Assembly (NCBI RefSeq): GCF_036322585.1
Contig: NZ_AP024600.1
Location: 682,001-746,000, forward strand
Source of the DNA: Luteolibacter sp. LG18
GTDB lineage: Bacteria > Verrucomicrobiota > Verrucomicrobiia > Verrucomicrobiales > Akkermansiaceae
DNA: 64,000 bases
Direction of reading: 5' to 3'
The notes below the pieces were generated by a model, which was not told the origin of the DNA, did not search any database, and worked only from the letters and a program-made list of their open reading frames with translations. The translations under genes were made by a program, and so were the position numbers. Shown here piece by piece: positions 34,360 through 43,092 of this stretch. Each line of letters starts with the position of its first letter. The first letter of the stretch is position 1.

Positions 34360-34839
34360 TCAGGCGGCGACGTAGCGGCTGGCGTGGCCGTGGATGTGGC
34401 GGCCCACCTTCGCCAGCGCGGCGTCCTCGTACTGCTCCTCTTCCATCGCGGCGCAGAGCATGTCCGCGGCGTCGTCATAGCCGAGCACGCGGGCACCATT
34501 GACCGCCCGGGCAAGGCGCTCGATCTCCTGATGCACGCCGCGGCGGACTGTGCGGAGGAGTTCGACGTCGTCACCGGTCGGATGCCACTCGGCGACGAGG
34601 CGCTCCATCGCGGCGCAGGTCCCATCGCCAGGCATTTCGTCCAGATCGGCGAGGATCCCCCGCAGCATTTCCGCATGGGCCTTCGCCCGCACCCGGTGGT
34701 GCAGAAGGAAGGTGCGCACCTCCTCGCGTTCGGCCGACCGGGCCATCGCGGGGAGGATTTTTGCAAACTGGCACTCCAGGCTATGGAGGCTCTTCAGTTG
34801 CTCGATCCAGAGATCCGTGAGGCGTTCAGTCATGGCCAT
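34360..34839 (-). CDS. DUF892 (YciF-like) ferritin-like protein
   Basis: A 159-residue helical protein. MTERLTDLWIEQLKSLHSLECQFAKILP and later HHRVRAKAHAEMLRGILADLD, VLGYDDAADMLCAAMEEEQYED contain the Glu/His pairs typical of DUF892, a four-helix-bundle family linked to stress. ATGs at 34839 and 34833 are both possible; neither has a clear Shine-Dalgarno. A perfect 7-bp hairpin followed by five T residues on this strand lies only about 30 bases upstream of the start. Confidence 0.75.
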   Translation of the reverse strand: MAMTERLTDLWIEQLKSLHSLECQFAKILPAMARSAEREEVRTFLLHHRVRAKAHAEMLRGILADLDEMPGDGTCAAMERLVAEWHPTGDDVELLRTVRRGVHQEIERLARAVNGARVLGYDDAADMLCAAMEEEQYEDAALAKVGRHIHGHASRYVAA

Positions 34840-34869
34840 GGCGTGCACTAGTTGGAGGTTGATCTTGTG

Positions 34870-34893
34870 AAAAAGGCAGCCCACTCGGCTGCC
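34870..34893 (-). terminator. Rho-independent terminator or attenuator just upstream of the DUF892 gene
   Basis: On the minus strand GGCAGCC-gagtg-GGCTGCC is followed by TTTTT. It is a textbook terminator pointing into the DUF892 start 30 bases further on. It may end an upstream transcript or act in the DUF892 leader. Confidence 0.65.
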
Positions 34894-35235
34894 CGGATTT
34901 TCGCAAATCCATCGCAGGCCGCGTGCCAAACCGGCGGATGCTTCCACATCCGCTAGAAAATCAACAGACCATCCTTTGTAATCACAACACTGGGCCGAAA
35001 ATGCATCCTCTTTCCGGCCCCGGAGATGAGGCATCACGCACCCCGGTCCTGCATTTTGCGAAGCGCCCGATGCCTTGTCGCACTAGGGATTTCACGTAGG
35101 TGGCGGAACTGGCGATGCCGCCGCCTCCGCACCTCGGACCCCGGGTTCCCATAAGTGAAAAAAATGGGTAACCCGGACCTTTGAAAATTTGGTCGACCGA
35201 AGCAATTTTCACCCCGCGCCCGCGATCCCTTGCGG
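34894..35235. other. Gene-free gap with two stacked hairpins near the hppA stop
   Basis: I see no gene in these 340 bases. Next to the hppA stop are TGAAAATT/AATTTTCA (35182-35189 and 35204-35211), whose loop contains the perfect palindrome GGTCGACC, and CCGGGTT-CCCAT/ATGGGTAACCCGG (35141-35152 and 35164-35176, one bulge, loop of mostly A). On the minus strand the second loop is a T-run. Termination of hppA here is plausible. The remaining 250 bases up to the terminator at 34893 are unexplained and could encode a small RNA. Confidence 0.5.
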
Positions 35236-37296
35236 TTACTTGAAAAGGATCGGAATGATCAAAATCGCGAGGATGTTCACCACCTTGATCATCGGGTTCA
35301 CGGCTGGTCCGGCGGTGTCCTTGTAGGGATCGCCGACGGTGTCGCCGGTGACGGCGGCCTTGTGGGTGTCGCTGCCTTTGCCACCGTGGTTGCCGTCCTC
35401 GACGTACTTCTTTGCATTGTCCCACGCCCCGCCCGCGGAGGTCATCGAAATCCCGACGAACAGGCCGGTGACGATGGTCCCGACGAGCAGGCCGCCGAGG
35501 GCTTCCTTGCCGAGGCCCGGAATGGCGGCCACGGCCACGACGAAGACGAGTGGCAGCAACGCGGGCAGGATCATCTGGCGCAGCGCGGCCTTGGTGACGA
35601 TGTCCACGCACTGGCCGTAATCCGGGGTTTCGGTGCCATCCAGGATGCCGGGCTTGAGGCCGAGCTGGCGGCGCACCTCGTGGACCACCGCGCCCGCGGC
35701 GCTGCCCACGGCGTCCATCGCGAAGGCGGTGAACAGGAACGGCAGCATGCCGCCGACAAAGAGGCCGATCATGATCTTCGGATCGGTCAGTTCGAAATGG
35801 AAGGTCTGGCCGACGAGGTGGGCCTTCAGCTCCTCGACGTAGGAACCGAAGAGGACCATCGCGGCGAGTCCGGCCGAGGCGATGGCGTAACCCTTGGTGA
35901 CGGCCTTCATGGTGTTGCCCACGGCGTCGAGTTCGTCGGTGATCTTGCGGACACCCGGTTCCAGGCCGCTCATCACGGCGATGCCGCCGGCGTTGTCGGT
36001 GATCGGGCCGAAGGCATCGAGCGAGATGATGATGCCGGAGAGGCTGAGCATCGAAACGACCGCCACGGCGATGCCATAGAGGCCCGCCCACTCGTGGCAG
36101 CACCAGATCGCGGCGCAGATCAGCAGCACCGGCAGGACGGTGGCGTGGTTCCCCACCGAGAGACCGGCGATGACGTTGGTGCCGTGGCCGGTTTCCGAGG
36201 CGGCGGCAATGCGGCGCACCGGCCTGTATTCAGTGGAGGTGTAGTAATTCGTGATCCACACCGAGGCAAAGGTCAGGACGATGCCCGCCAGGATGCAGCC
36301 GTAGAGGGCATTCGAGCCAACATGCGCGCCGGAAAGCGTGATGCCATCCGGAAACATCGCGCGGGTGGCGGGATAGAGCAGCATGGCGGAGAACAGGCCG
36401 CTGGTGGCCACGCCACCGAGCAGCGCCCGGGTCGGGCTTTGCTTCAGCAGGTTCACGTAAAGCACGCCGAGGATCGCTCCGACAATCGAGATGCCGCAGA
36501 CCACGAAGGGATAGGACAGGGCCGCCAGGTTGTCCGGGCTCACGAGATGGCCGACCAACACGCCGCCGATCAGTGAAACGGCATAGGTTTCGAACACGTC
36601 CGCCGCCATGCCCGCGCAGTCGCCGACGTTGTCGCCCACGTTGTCCGCCACGGTGGCGGGGTTCCGCGGATCGTCCTCCTGGAGGTTCTGTTCGACCTTG
36701 CCGACGAGGTCGGCGCCGACGTCCGCGGCCTTCGTGTAGATGCCGCCGCCAAGACGGGCGAAGACACTGACCAGCGAGCTGCCGAGCGCGAGGCCGATGA
36801 GCGAATCGATCGCCACCTTCGCGCTGCCGGAAACCTGGAGCACGGTGAGATAGAAGCCGCCGACCGAGAGCAATCCGAGCGCCACCACCAGCAGGCCGGT
36901 GACCGCGCCCCCACTGAACGCCACCTTCAAAGCCGGATGCGATCCCACCGAGGCCGCTTGGGCGGTGCGAACGTTCGCACGCACCGCGATGGTCATCCCG
37001 ATGTAGCCCGCGATCAGCGAGCAGACCGCGCCCACCACGAACCCGCCGGCGGTGGTCCAATCCCGCAACAGGCCGATCGCGATGAACATCACGATGGCGA
37101 TGGCGCTGACCGCGCCCAACTGGCGGTTGAGGTAGGCCTTGGCACCGGACTGGATCGCGCCGGCGATGGAACGCATCGCCTCATTGCCGTCCGACGCCGC
37201 CAGCACCGATCGGATCAGGACGATCGCCGCGCCCAAACCGAGGGCTCCAAAACCAAGCGAGAGGGGGATTCCATGACGGATGAGAAAGTCGGACAT
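35236..37296 (-). CDS. hppA: Membrane proton-pumping pyrophosphatase, K+-independent type
   Basis: A 686-residue protein with about 15-16 transmembrane segments. The substrate and metal motif is complete: [19 protein letters not shown] (about 183-201), [30 protein letters not shown] (in parts, 207-236). [16 protein letters not shown] has Lys464 and Thr467, the residue pair of K+-independent H+-pumping enzymes; K+-dependent or Na+-pumping ones have Ala at these sites. The enzyme couples pyrophosphate hydrolysis to proton export, saving energy from biosynthesis. It stands alone, downstream of the MocR gene on the same strand. Confidence 0.92.
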   Translation of the reverse strand: MSDFLIRHGIPLSLGFGALGLGAAIVLIRSVLAASDGNEAMRSIAGAIQSGAKAYLNRQLGAVSAIAIVMFIAIGLLRDWTTAGGFVVGAVCSLIAGYIGMTIAVRANVRTAQAASVGSHPALKVAFSGGAVTGLLVVALGLLSVGGFYLTVLQVSGSAKVAIDSLIGLALGSSLVSVFARLGGGIYTKAADVGADLVGKVEQNLQEDDPRNPATVADNVGDNVGDCAGMAADVFETYAVSLIGGVLVGHLVSPDNLAALSYPFVVCGISIVGAILGVLYVNLLKQSPTRALLGGVATSGLFSAMLLYPATRAMFPDGITLSGAHVGSNALYGCILAGIVLTFASVWITNYYTSTEYRPVRRIAAASETGHGTNVIAGLSVGNHATVLPVLLICAAIWCCHEWAGLYGIAVAVVSMLSLSGIIISLDAFGPITDNAGGIAVMSGLEPGVRKITDELDAVGNTMKAVTKGYAIASAGLAAMVLFGSYVEELKAHLVGQTFHFELTDPKIMIGLFVGGMLPFLFTAFAMDAVGSAAGAVVHEVRRQLGLKPGILDGTETPDYGQCVDIVTKAALRQMILPALLPLVFVVAVAAIPGLGKEALGGLLVGTIVTGLFVGISMTSAGGAWDNAKKYVEDGNHGGKGSDTHKAAVTGDTVGDPYKDTAGPAVNPMIKVVNILAILIIPILFK

Positions 37297-37356
37297 GCGA
37301 GTGAACAGGATGGGATTTCGGTTATCCGTTAGCGTGCTCCAACAATGTGTGGTGAC

Positions 37357-37387
37357 AAGATCAAAGCGTTCCCCGGCCCTTGATCTT
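37357..37387. promoter_or_regulatory. 8-bp inverted repeat between mocR-type gene and hppA
   Basis: AAGATCAA (37357-37364) pairs with TTGATCTT (37380-37387) around a 15-base GC-rich loop. It lies 30-60 bases after the regulator stop and 60-90 bases upstream of hppA. It could be a terminator of the former or an operator of the latter; no T-run follows. Confidence 0.35.
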
Positions 37388-37416
37388 TGGCGGTTAAATC
37401 AGTTGACGGAGGGCGG

Positions 37417-38823
37417 TTATCGGGCCGCCAGTTTTCCCAACAGCGCGACCGCATCCAGCGTGCGCTCGCCAAACGCGAACCCGCAGCTCAGGCGGAAACA
37501 ATTCCGCAATCCACCGGACGCCGAGAACACCGGTCCGGGCACCAGGCTCACGTTCTCCGCCATCGCGCGCACCGCGAAATCCTCGGCATCGAACGCGGCG
37601 GGCATCTCGATCCACAACACGAAGCCGCCGAGCGGCTGGTTCACCCGGCAGGTGTCCGGGAACGAGCTGACGACGGCCTGGCGCATGCGCGCGCACTGCA
37701 CGGCATACAATTGCCGGATGCGCCGCAGGTGGCGGTCATAGCCACCGGCTTCCAGGAACTCGGCGACCATGAGCTCGGAGAGCGTGGCGTTCCACGGACA
37801 CTGGATGCTCTTGAGGCGCTTGATTTCGGCGAAATGGGGGCCCGGCACGATCCAGCCGACGCGCAGCCCCGGTGCGAGGGTCTTCGAGATCGCACCGATG
37901 TGGATCACGTGGCCGCCGTAGAGCGAGATCGAGGGATGGCGGATGCCATCGTGCCCGAGTTCGCCGTAGACGTCGTCCTCGACGATGGCGAAGCCGTGGC
38001 GCTCGGAGAGCGCGGCGAGCCGTTGCTTCGCCTCCACCGGCATGAGGCCGCCGATGGGGTTGTGGAAATTCGGCTGCACCACGCAGGCGGCCACGCGGTG
38101 CTTTTTCAACGCGGTCTCCAAGGCCTCCACCACGAACCCGGCGTGAGGACTCACCGGAATCTCGATCGCCCGCAGGCCGAGATCGCGCAGCAGATGCAGG
38201 ATGCCGAAATAGGTCGGCGCTTCCACCGCGACCAGATCGCCGCGCTTGGTGGTCGCGCGCAGGGCCAGCAGCAGCGCCTCGGTGGCTCCATGGGTGGTGA
38301 GGATTTCATCGGGCGAGGCCTTGATCCCGGCTCCGAGCAGGCGCTTCGACACGGCCACGCGCAGCTCGCGGCGGCCGGGTGGCAGGGTGTAGCGCAGGGC
38401 CGCGCCGCCGTGTTTGCGGAACAAGGCGTTCGAGATCGAGGCGAGCTTCGCCTTCGGAATGATCGAGTCATCCGGTGCCGCGGCAGCGAAAGGCACCACC
38501 CGCGGATCGGCGACGGTATCCATGACCGCCTCGAACAACGACGCGCGCTCGATGTGGATCGGCTTCCGCGCATGGGCGGCGGTGGTGGGAATGCGGGCCT
38601 CGGACAGCACCGGGGCCTTCACGTAGTAGCCGGAGCGCGGCCGGGCCTCGATCAGGCCGGTGTCCTCCAACCGACGGTAGGCTTCCATCACCGTGGAGAT
38701 GCTCACGCGGTGTTCATGGCTGCTCTGGCGCACCGACGGCATGCGGTCGCCGGGCGCGAAGGTGCCGCCGCGGATCAATTCCGCCAGGCGGTTTGCCAGC
38801 ATTTCATAGCGCGTGGATTCCAT
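37417..38823 (-). CDS. MocR-type GntR transcriptional regulator with aminotransferase domain
   Basis: A 468-residue protein from the ATG at 38823; a TTG four codons earlier is possible. The N-terminal 75 residues are a GntR winged helix (YEMLANRLAELIRGG, GDRMPSVRQSS, VSISTVMEAYRRLEDTGLIEA). A fold-type I aminotransferase domain follows: TTHGATEALLLAL, VEAPTYFG, VVQPNFHNPIGG, IVEDDVYGEL and IGAISKTLAPGLRVGW with the PLP lysine. MocR proteins sense amino acids or PLP and usually control a divergent gene; here that is the 69-residue membrane protein at 38936, 112 bases away. Confidence 0.88.
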   Translation of the reverse strand: MESTRYEMLANRLAELIRGGTFAPGDRMPSVRQSSHEHRVSISTVMEAYRRLEDTGLIEARPRSGYYVKAPVLSEARIPTTAAHARKPIHIERASLFEAVMDTVADPRVVPFAAAAPDDSIIPKAKLASISNALFRKHGGAALRYTLPPGRRELRVAVSKRLLGAGIKASPDEILTTHGATEALLLALRATTKRGDLVAVEAPTYFGILHLLRDLGLRAIEIPVSPHAGFVVEALETALKKHRVAACVVQPNFHNPIGGLMPVEAKQRLAALSERHGFAIVEDDVYGELGHDGIRHPSISLYGGHVIHIGAISKTLAPGLRVGWIVPGPHFAEIKRLKSIQCPWNATLSELMVAEFLEAGGYDRHLRRIRQLYAVQCARMRQAVVSSFPDTCRVNQPLGGFVLWIEMPAAFDAEDFAVRAMAENVSLVPGPVFSASGGLRNCFRLSCGFAFGERTLDAVALLGKLAAR

Positions 38824-38935
38824 GGATTGGAACAAGGATCAACCGGTGAAACTGTACCGCAATACAATTTGATCCGCTGTATCTGTGCCGTTCCTCGGAA
38901 CCGGACCAGAATGTCTACGTCAACCGACACACGCC

Positions 38936-39145
38936 ATGATTGTCCTGCTGAAAACCGCCATCGTGCTCTTCCTCTTCGCCTGGATGTATCTCGGTGGCTG
39001 GCTGGTGGTCCGCTACAATGTGCTCTTCGGCCCGCACCGCGATGACCCGGCGGAAACACCCGGCGCGCGTTCCTTCGGCGTGGCCCACATCGGCGCCGTG
39101 TGGATCGGCGCGTTCGCATTGGCCATTTACTTCCTGTTCCGCTGA
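38936..39145 (+). CDS. Small two-helix membrane protein
   Basis: A 69-residue protein. Residues 1-24 form a hydrophobic helix (IVLLKTAIVLFLFAWMYLGG) and residues 47-69 a second (VAHIGAVWIGAFALAIYFLF), joined by a charged loop (FGPHRDDPAETPGAR). It has no recognised family. It is divergent from the MocR gene, so it is the most likely direct target of that regulator, but only by position. Confidence 0.5.
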   Translation: MIVLLKTAIVLFLFAWMYLGGWLVVRYNVLFGPHRDDPAETPGARSFGVAHIGAVWIGAFALAIYFLFR

Positions 39146-39262
39146 CGGATGGTACCCGGAACGGGGGTGGAGTCCATTCACACGGGTCCACCGGTCATCC
39201 GGGACGCTCCGGGGGGAGACACTCCCGGGTGTTCGTGAAGCCCGCGGGATTCCACTCCCACC

Positions 39263-40414
39263 TCACCGCTTCAATTTGAGCAGCCGCTCGCCCGCGGCGT
39301 GGAGCGTGTCCTCGTTCTTCGCGAAGTGGAACCGGATCAGGTGGTTCACCGGCTCGCGGAAGAAACTCGATCCCGCCACCCCGGCCACTCCGATCTCCTT
39401 GATGAGCCATTCCGAGGCCTCGCTGTCGTGCTCGAATCCGAGCGGCGAGATGTCGACGAGCGTGAAATACGCGCCCTGCGGCTCGGTGAACGGCAGGCCG
39501 ATCTGGCGGAGGTAATCGAGGAAGACATCGCGCTTCCGCGTGTAGAGGTCCCGCAGGCCGGCGTAGTAGCTGTCCGGCAGTTCCAAGCCCGCGACCGCGG
39601 CTTCCTGCAAGGGCGCGGCCGCCCCCACGGTGAGGAAGTCATGCACCTTCCGCGCCTGCGCGATCACCTCCGGAGCGGCGTGGACGTAGCCCAACCGCCA
39701 GCCGGTGATGGAGTAGGTTTTCGAGAGAGAATTGCAGGTGATGGTCCGCGCCGCGGCTCCCGGCAGGGCGGAGAAGTAAACGTGCTCGTGCGGAGCGAAG
39801 ACGACGTGCTCATAGGGCTCGTCGGTGATGACGAAGGCGTCGTGCTCCTCGGCGAGGTTCAGGATCGTCATCAGCTCCTCGCGGGTGAAGACCTTCCCGG
39901 TGGGATTCGACGGATTACAGACCACGATGGCCTTCGGTTTCAGCGCGAAGGCGCGGGCGAGCTCCTCGGGATCGAAATGGAAATCCGGCAGCCGCAGCGG
40001 GACGTAGATCGGCTCCGCGCCGCACAAGATCGCATCGGCCGCGTAGTTCTCGTAGAAGGGCGAGAACACGATCACGCGGTCGCCCGGATTGCAGGCGGTC
40101 ATCATGGCCACCATCATCGCCTCGGTGCTGCCGCAGGTGACCACCAGATGGCGGTCCGGATCGACCTCCAGGCCGGTGAAGCGCGAGATCTTCCGCGCCA
40201 GCGCATCACGGAACCGCGGTGCACCCCAGGTCATCGCATACTGGTGATGCGGGCCGCGGGTGGCCTTTTCCAAACCGGCGAGCAGGGCCTCCGGTGGATC
40301 GAAGTCCGGAAAGCCCTGGGACAGGTTGATCGCGCCGTGTTGGTTCGCCAGACGGGTGGTCCCCCGGATGACGGATTCGGTGAAAACGTTCAGGCGGGTC
40401 GCGGTGGCAGGCAT
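39263..40414 (-). CDS. Class I/II aminotransferase (methionine/kynurenine aminotransferase-like)
   Basis: A 383-residue protein starting at ATG 40414; the open frame extends upstream without homology. It reads AINLSQGFPDFDPPEAL, HHQYAMTWGAPRFRDAL, VVTCGSTEAMMVAMM, VVCNPSNPTGKVFTREEL, DEPYEHVVF and NSLSKTYSITGWRLGY with the PLP-binding Lys. RFHFAKNEDTL gives the substrate-binding Arg. The QGFPDF and YQYA-type motifs match the YbdL/KAT subgroup (methionine, kynurenine, glutamine transaminases). Exact substrate is uncertain. It is divergent from the rhamnogalacturonan lyase gene. Confidence 0.88.
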   Translation of the reverse strand: MPATATRLNVFTESVIRGTTRLANQHGAINLSQGFPDFDPPEALLAGLEKATRGPHHQYAMTWGAPRFRDALARKISRFTGLEVDPDRHLVVTCGSTEAMMVAMMTACNPGDRVIVFSPFYENYAADAILCGAEPIYVPLRLPDFHFDPEELARAFALKPKAIVVCNPSNPTGKVFTREELMTILNLAEEHDAFVITDEPYEHVVFAPHEHVYFSALPGAAARTITCNSLSKTYSITGWRLGYVHAAPEVIAQARKVHDFLTVGAAAPLQEAAVAGLELPDSYYAGLRDLYTRKRDVFLDYLRQIGLPFTEPQGAYFTLVDISPLGFEHDSEASEWLIKEIGVAGVAGSSFFREPVNHLIRFHFAKNEDTLHAAGERLLKLKR

Positions 40415-40561
40415 GCAGGTGGTAAACTGCGCGGAACCATGAGAAGATGACCGGTGGTTGTCGAGACGGTCCGCATGACTCCAATGCCCGCATTTGACCG
40501 ATTTTGAAATGTTTCGCACGATTCCCGCGTCTATAAAGTTGCATTCAACATAATTGCTTCC

Positions 40562-42397
40562 ATGCCCCTCCCCTCCTTCCGTCTTCTCGCGGCGTTCCTG
40601 CTGATGGCCTCCGCGGCCCTGGCCCAATCCCCTCCCGTCCAGATGACGGAGGACGCCCGCTCCTACACGCTGGCCAATGGCATCGTCACCGCCACGCTCG
40701 ACAAGGCCAAGTCACAGGTGGTGTCGCTGAAACTCGCCGGAGTGGACTACGTGGACCCGGCCAAGGGGGTTTACTACAGCATGGGCGGCGGCACCGACTA
40801 CCGCCAGCCGACCGGGGCCGTGGCCACGGTGACGAAGAACGATCCGGAGCTGGTGGACATCGGCTTCCGCCAGAAATGGGCCGGCAAGTCCCCCTCCCAG
40901 GCCGTGGACATCGAGGTCCACTACGTGCTGAAGCGCGGTGAATCCGGCGTCCACACCTACGCCATCCTCGATCACCCGGCGTCCTATCCCGCCACCGGCG
41001 TCGGCGAGTGGCGGATGGTCTGGGGCATGCCGAAGAAGGACAAGCAGGAGTGGCTGATGGAGAAGATCCGCGTCGATGCCCTCCGCAACTGGGAGATGCC
41101 CTCCCCCGCCGACCTCGCGGTGGCGAAGCCGACCGGCATCAAGGAGATCGTGCAGGTGACCCAGGGCGTCCGCGCCGGGCAGTTCGACTGCAAGTATGAC
41201 TTCAATCTCGAATACTACTCCACCGGCTGCTGGGGCCACGCCAGCGACAAGAACCAGGTGGGGGCGTTCCTCGTGCTGGGCAGCCACGAGTTCTTCAACG
41301 ACGGGCCGCTGAAGCAGGACCTGTCCTCCGCCTCCGCGCTGATCCACATCCACTTCGGCCGCAACCACTACGATGGGTCCAGTACCAAGCTCGCGGCGGG
41401 GGAGGCGTGGAGCAAGCTCTACGGCCCCTACCTGCTCTACGTGAACAAAGGCGGGAACGCCGACGCGCTTTGGGCGGACGCCCGCGCCAAGGCCGCCAGC
41501 GAGCGCAAGGCCTGGCCGCACGCCTGGCTGAACCACCCGCTCTACCCCCAGGACAGCGCCCGCGGCACGCTGGCGGGCAAGTTCACGCTGCACGACAAGC
41601 TGAAGCCCGCGCTGACCTCCGGCGGCGCGTGGATCGGCCTGTCCCAGCCGGAGCCAGGCGGAAACTGGCAGTTCGAATCGAAACGCTTCCAATACTGGGC
41701 CAAGGTGGATGCCGCGGGCCATTTCGAGATCCCGCACGTGCGGCCGGGCAGCTACGTGCTCTCCGCCTTCAACGACGGCGCGGTGGGCGAGTTCGAAAAG
41801 AAGGACGTGATGGTGAAGGCGGGAGCCAACAACGCCGGGGAACTCGTCTGGGAGGTGCCGCACGCGGGCAGCTCGATCGCGTGGGAAATCGGCAAGCCGG
41901 ACCGCCGCGCCACCGAGTTCCGCAAGGGCCAGGATTACTTCCACGGCTACGTGTGGACGAACTTTTCGAAAGAGCTGCCGAACCCGCTGGTCTACACGGT
42001 CGGCAAGTCCGATCCGGCGAAGGACTGGAACTTCGCGCAAGGAGCCTACATGAAGGACGGCAACGCGGTGGCTTGGCCGTGGGAAGTGCGTTTCGATCTC
42101 AAGGACGTGCCCGCCACCGGCACCGCGCAACTGGTGATCGCGTGGGCGGGCTCGGACTCGGGCCGCATCCAGATGACGGTCAACGGCGACAAGTCGATCC
42201 CGACCTTTTATCCGCCGGTGGAAGGGGGCAACGCGCTGCTGCGCGAATCGATCCACGCGAAATACAGCGTCTCACGCGTGGAGATCCCGGTGAAGTTGCT
42301 GAAAAAGGGACCGAACGTGCTGACGCTGACCCAGACCAAAAACGCCGGGCCGATCCCGCATGTGATGTACGATTACCTCGCGCTGGAGATGCCGTGA
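40562..42397 (+). CDS. Secreted polysaccharide lyase, rhamnogalacturonan lyase (PL4)-like
   Basis: A 611-residue protein with a signal peptide (LLAAFLLMASAALAQ). Domain order matches PL4: an N-terminal beta domain (YTLANGIVTATLDKAKSQVVSL, GGGTDYRQPTG, WRMVWGMPKKDKQEW), a fibronectin-III-like middle (HDKLKPALTSGGAWIGLSQP; HVRPGSYVLSAFNDGAVGEF) and a C-terminal CBM-like jelly roll (AWEIGKPDRRATEF, DYFHGYVWTNF). PL4 enzymes cleave rhamnogalacturonan I of pectin. I could not place the catalytic Lys/His with certainty. No pectin-utilisation neighbours are present, though a GH39 lies 5 kb away. The start ATG at 40562 precedes the signal peptide directly. Confidence 0.75.
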   Translation: MPLPSFRLLAAFLLMASAALAQSPPVQMTEDARSYTLANGIVTATLDKAKSQVVSLKLAGVDYVDPAKGVYYSMGGGTDYRQPTGAVATVTKNDPELVDIGFRQKWAGKSPSQAVDIEVHYVLKRGESGVHTYAILDHPASYPATGVGEWRMVWGMPKKDKQEWLMEKIRVDALRNWEMPSPADLAVAKPTGIKEIVQVTQGVRAGQFDCKYDFNLEYYSTGCWGHASDKNQVGAFLVLGSHEFFNDGPLKQDLSSASALIHIHFGRNHYDGSSTKLAAGEAWSKLYGPYLLYVNKGGNADALWADARAKAASERKAWPHAWLNHPLYPQDSARGTLAGKFTLHDKLKPALTSGGAWIGLSQPEPGGNWQFESKRFQYWAKVDAAGHFEIPHVRPGSYVLSAFNDGAVGEFEKKDVMVKAGANNAGELVWEVPHAGSSIAWEIGKPDRRATEFRKGQDYFHGYVWTNFSKELPNPLVYTVGKSDPAKDWNFAQGAYMKDGNAVAWPWEVRFDLKDVPATGTAQLVIAWAGSDSGRIQMTVNGDKSIPTFYPPVEGGNALLRESIHAKYSVSRVEIPVKLLKKGPNVLTLTQTKNAGPIPHVMYDYLALEMP

Positions 42398-42411
42398 GCG
42401 ACTTCTTTTTT

Positions 42412-42599
42412 GGAGTGCGGCGAGCAATCGCCGCTTTGGGACCGGGAGAGAATCGACGGGAAGATAACCTCGTTGGAGCGAAGAGAGATTGAGCCAAGGA
42501 GGAGACGCTTATGGAACGTGGGAGTGGCTTTGCAGACGCAAGCTTTCGTCCCGGCGATGACTCGCCTCCGCTCAAAGCGGCGATTGCTCGCCGCAATCC
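42412..42599. repeat. Inverted-repeat element with hairpin arms (GCGGCGA type)
   Basis: The two 27-base ends (42412-42438 and 42573-42599) are inverted copies with one mismatch. Each arm contains the hairpin GCGGCGA/TCGCCGC with a 4-base loop. The 134 bases between them have no open frame of note and no further strong symmetry. It fills the gap between the lyase and the convergent SnoaL-like gene. Its architecture, with REP-like hairpins at both ends facing each other, is like that of the other elements, but the sequence is unrelated. Confidence 0.85.
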
Positions 42600-42623
42600 A
42601 AAAGGAGAACTCCTGCCGCCCCC

Positions 42624-43034
42624 TCACGCCCCCACCTGCCGTAGCCACTCCTCGAGGTTGTAGTACATCGTCACCCGCGCGACCTTCCCGTCCCGGATGC
42701 TGAAGAACGCGCCCGCGGGGAGCACGTAGGTCTGGCCATTCGCCTCGGGCAAACCGTCATCGGTGGCGAGGTAAGAACCATGCACGGTGAACTCCGCGGC
42801 GGCGCGGCGGCCATCCTCACTGGCGAAGAGCACCAGATCCTCCAACCGCTCGCGATAGCAACGGTCCATCCGCGCCATGAACACGCGGAACGCCTCCACG
42901 CCGGTTTCGCTGCCGCCTTGGTTCAAGTCGTGGACGATGTCGTCCGCCAGCAGCGAGTAGAAAGTCTCCCGGTCACCCGAGTTGAAGGCGGCGTAGTAGC
43001 GGGATAGCAGATCGAGGGCGGCGGCGTGCGGCAT
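42624..43034 (-). CDS. Ketosteroid-isomerase-related / SnoaL-like protein
   Basis: A 136-residue protein. LLSRYYAAFNSGDRETFYSLLADDIVHDLNQGG (in parts) and the closing GKVARVTMYYNLEEWLRQV match the NTF2-like cone fold of the SnoaL/ketosteroid isomerase-related group (TIGR02096 type). Asp residues in VHDLN line the pocket. Members bind small hydrophobic substrates, but no reaction is assigned for this subgroup. It is followed after 58 bases, on the opposite side, by the end of the RNase R gene's neighbourhood, with both genes on the minus strand. Confidence 0.75.
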   Translation of the reverse strand: MPHAAALDLLSRYYAAFNSGDRETFYSLLADDIVHDLNQGGSETGVEAFRVFMARMDRCYRERLEDLVLFASEDGRRAAAEFTVHGSYLATDDGLPEANGQTYVLPAGAFFSIRDGKVARVTMYYNLEEWLRQVGA

Positions 43035-43092
43035 GCCCCATCACTGGCCGCGCGGAGCCGGAAAGGGAATCCCGGAATCCGCGCGCGACCGC

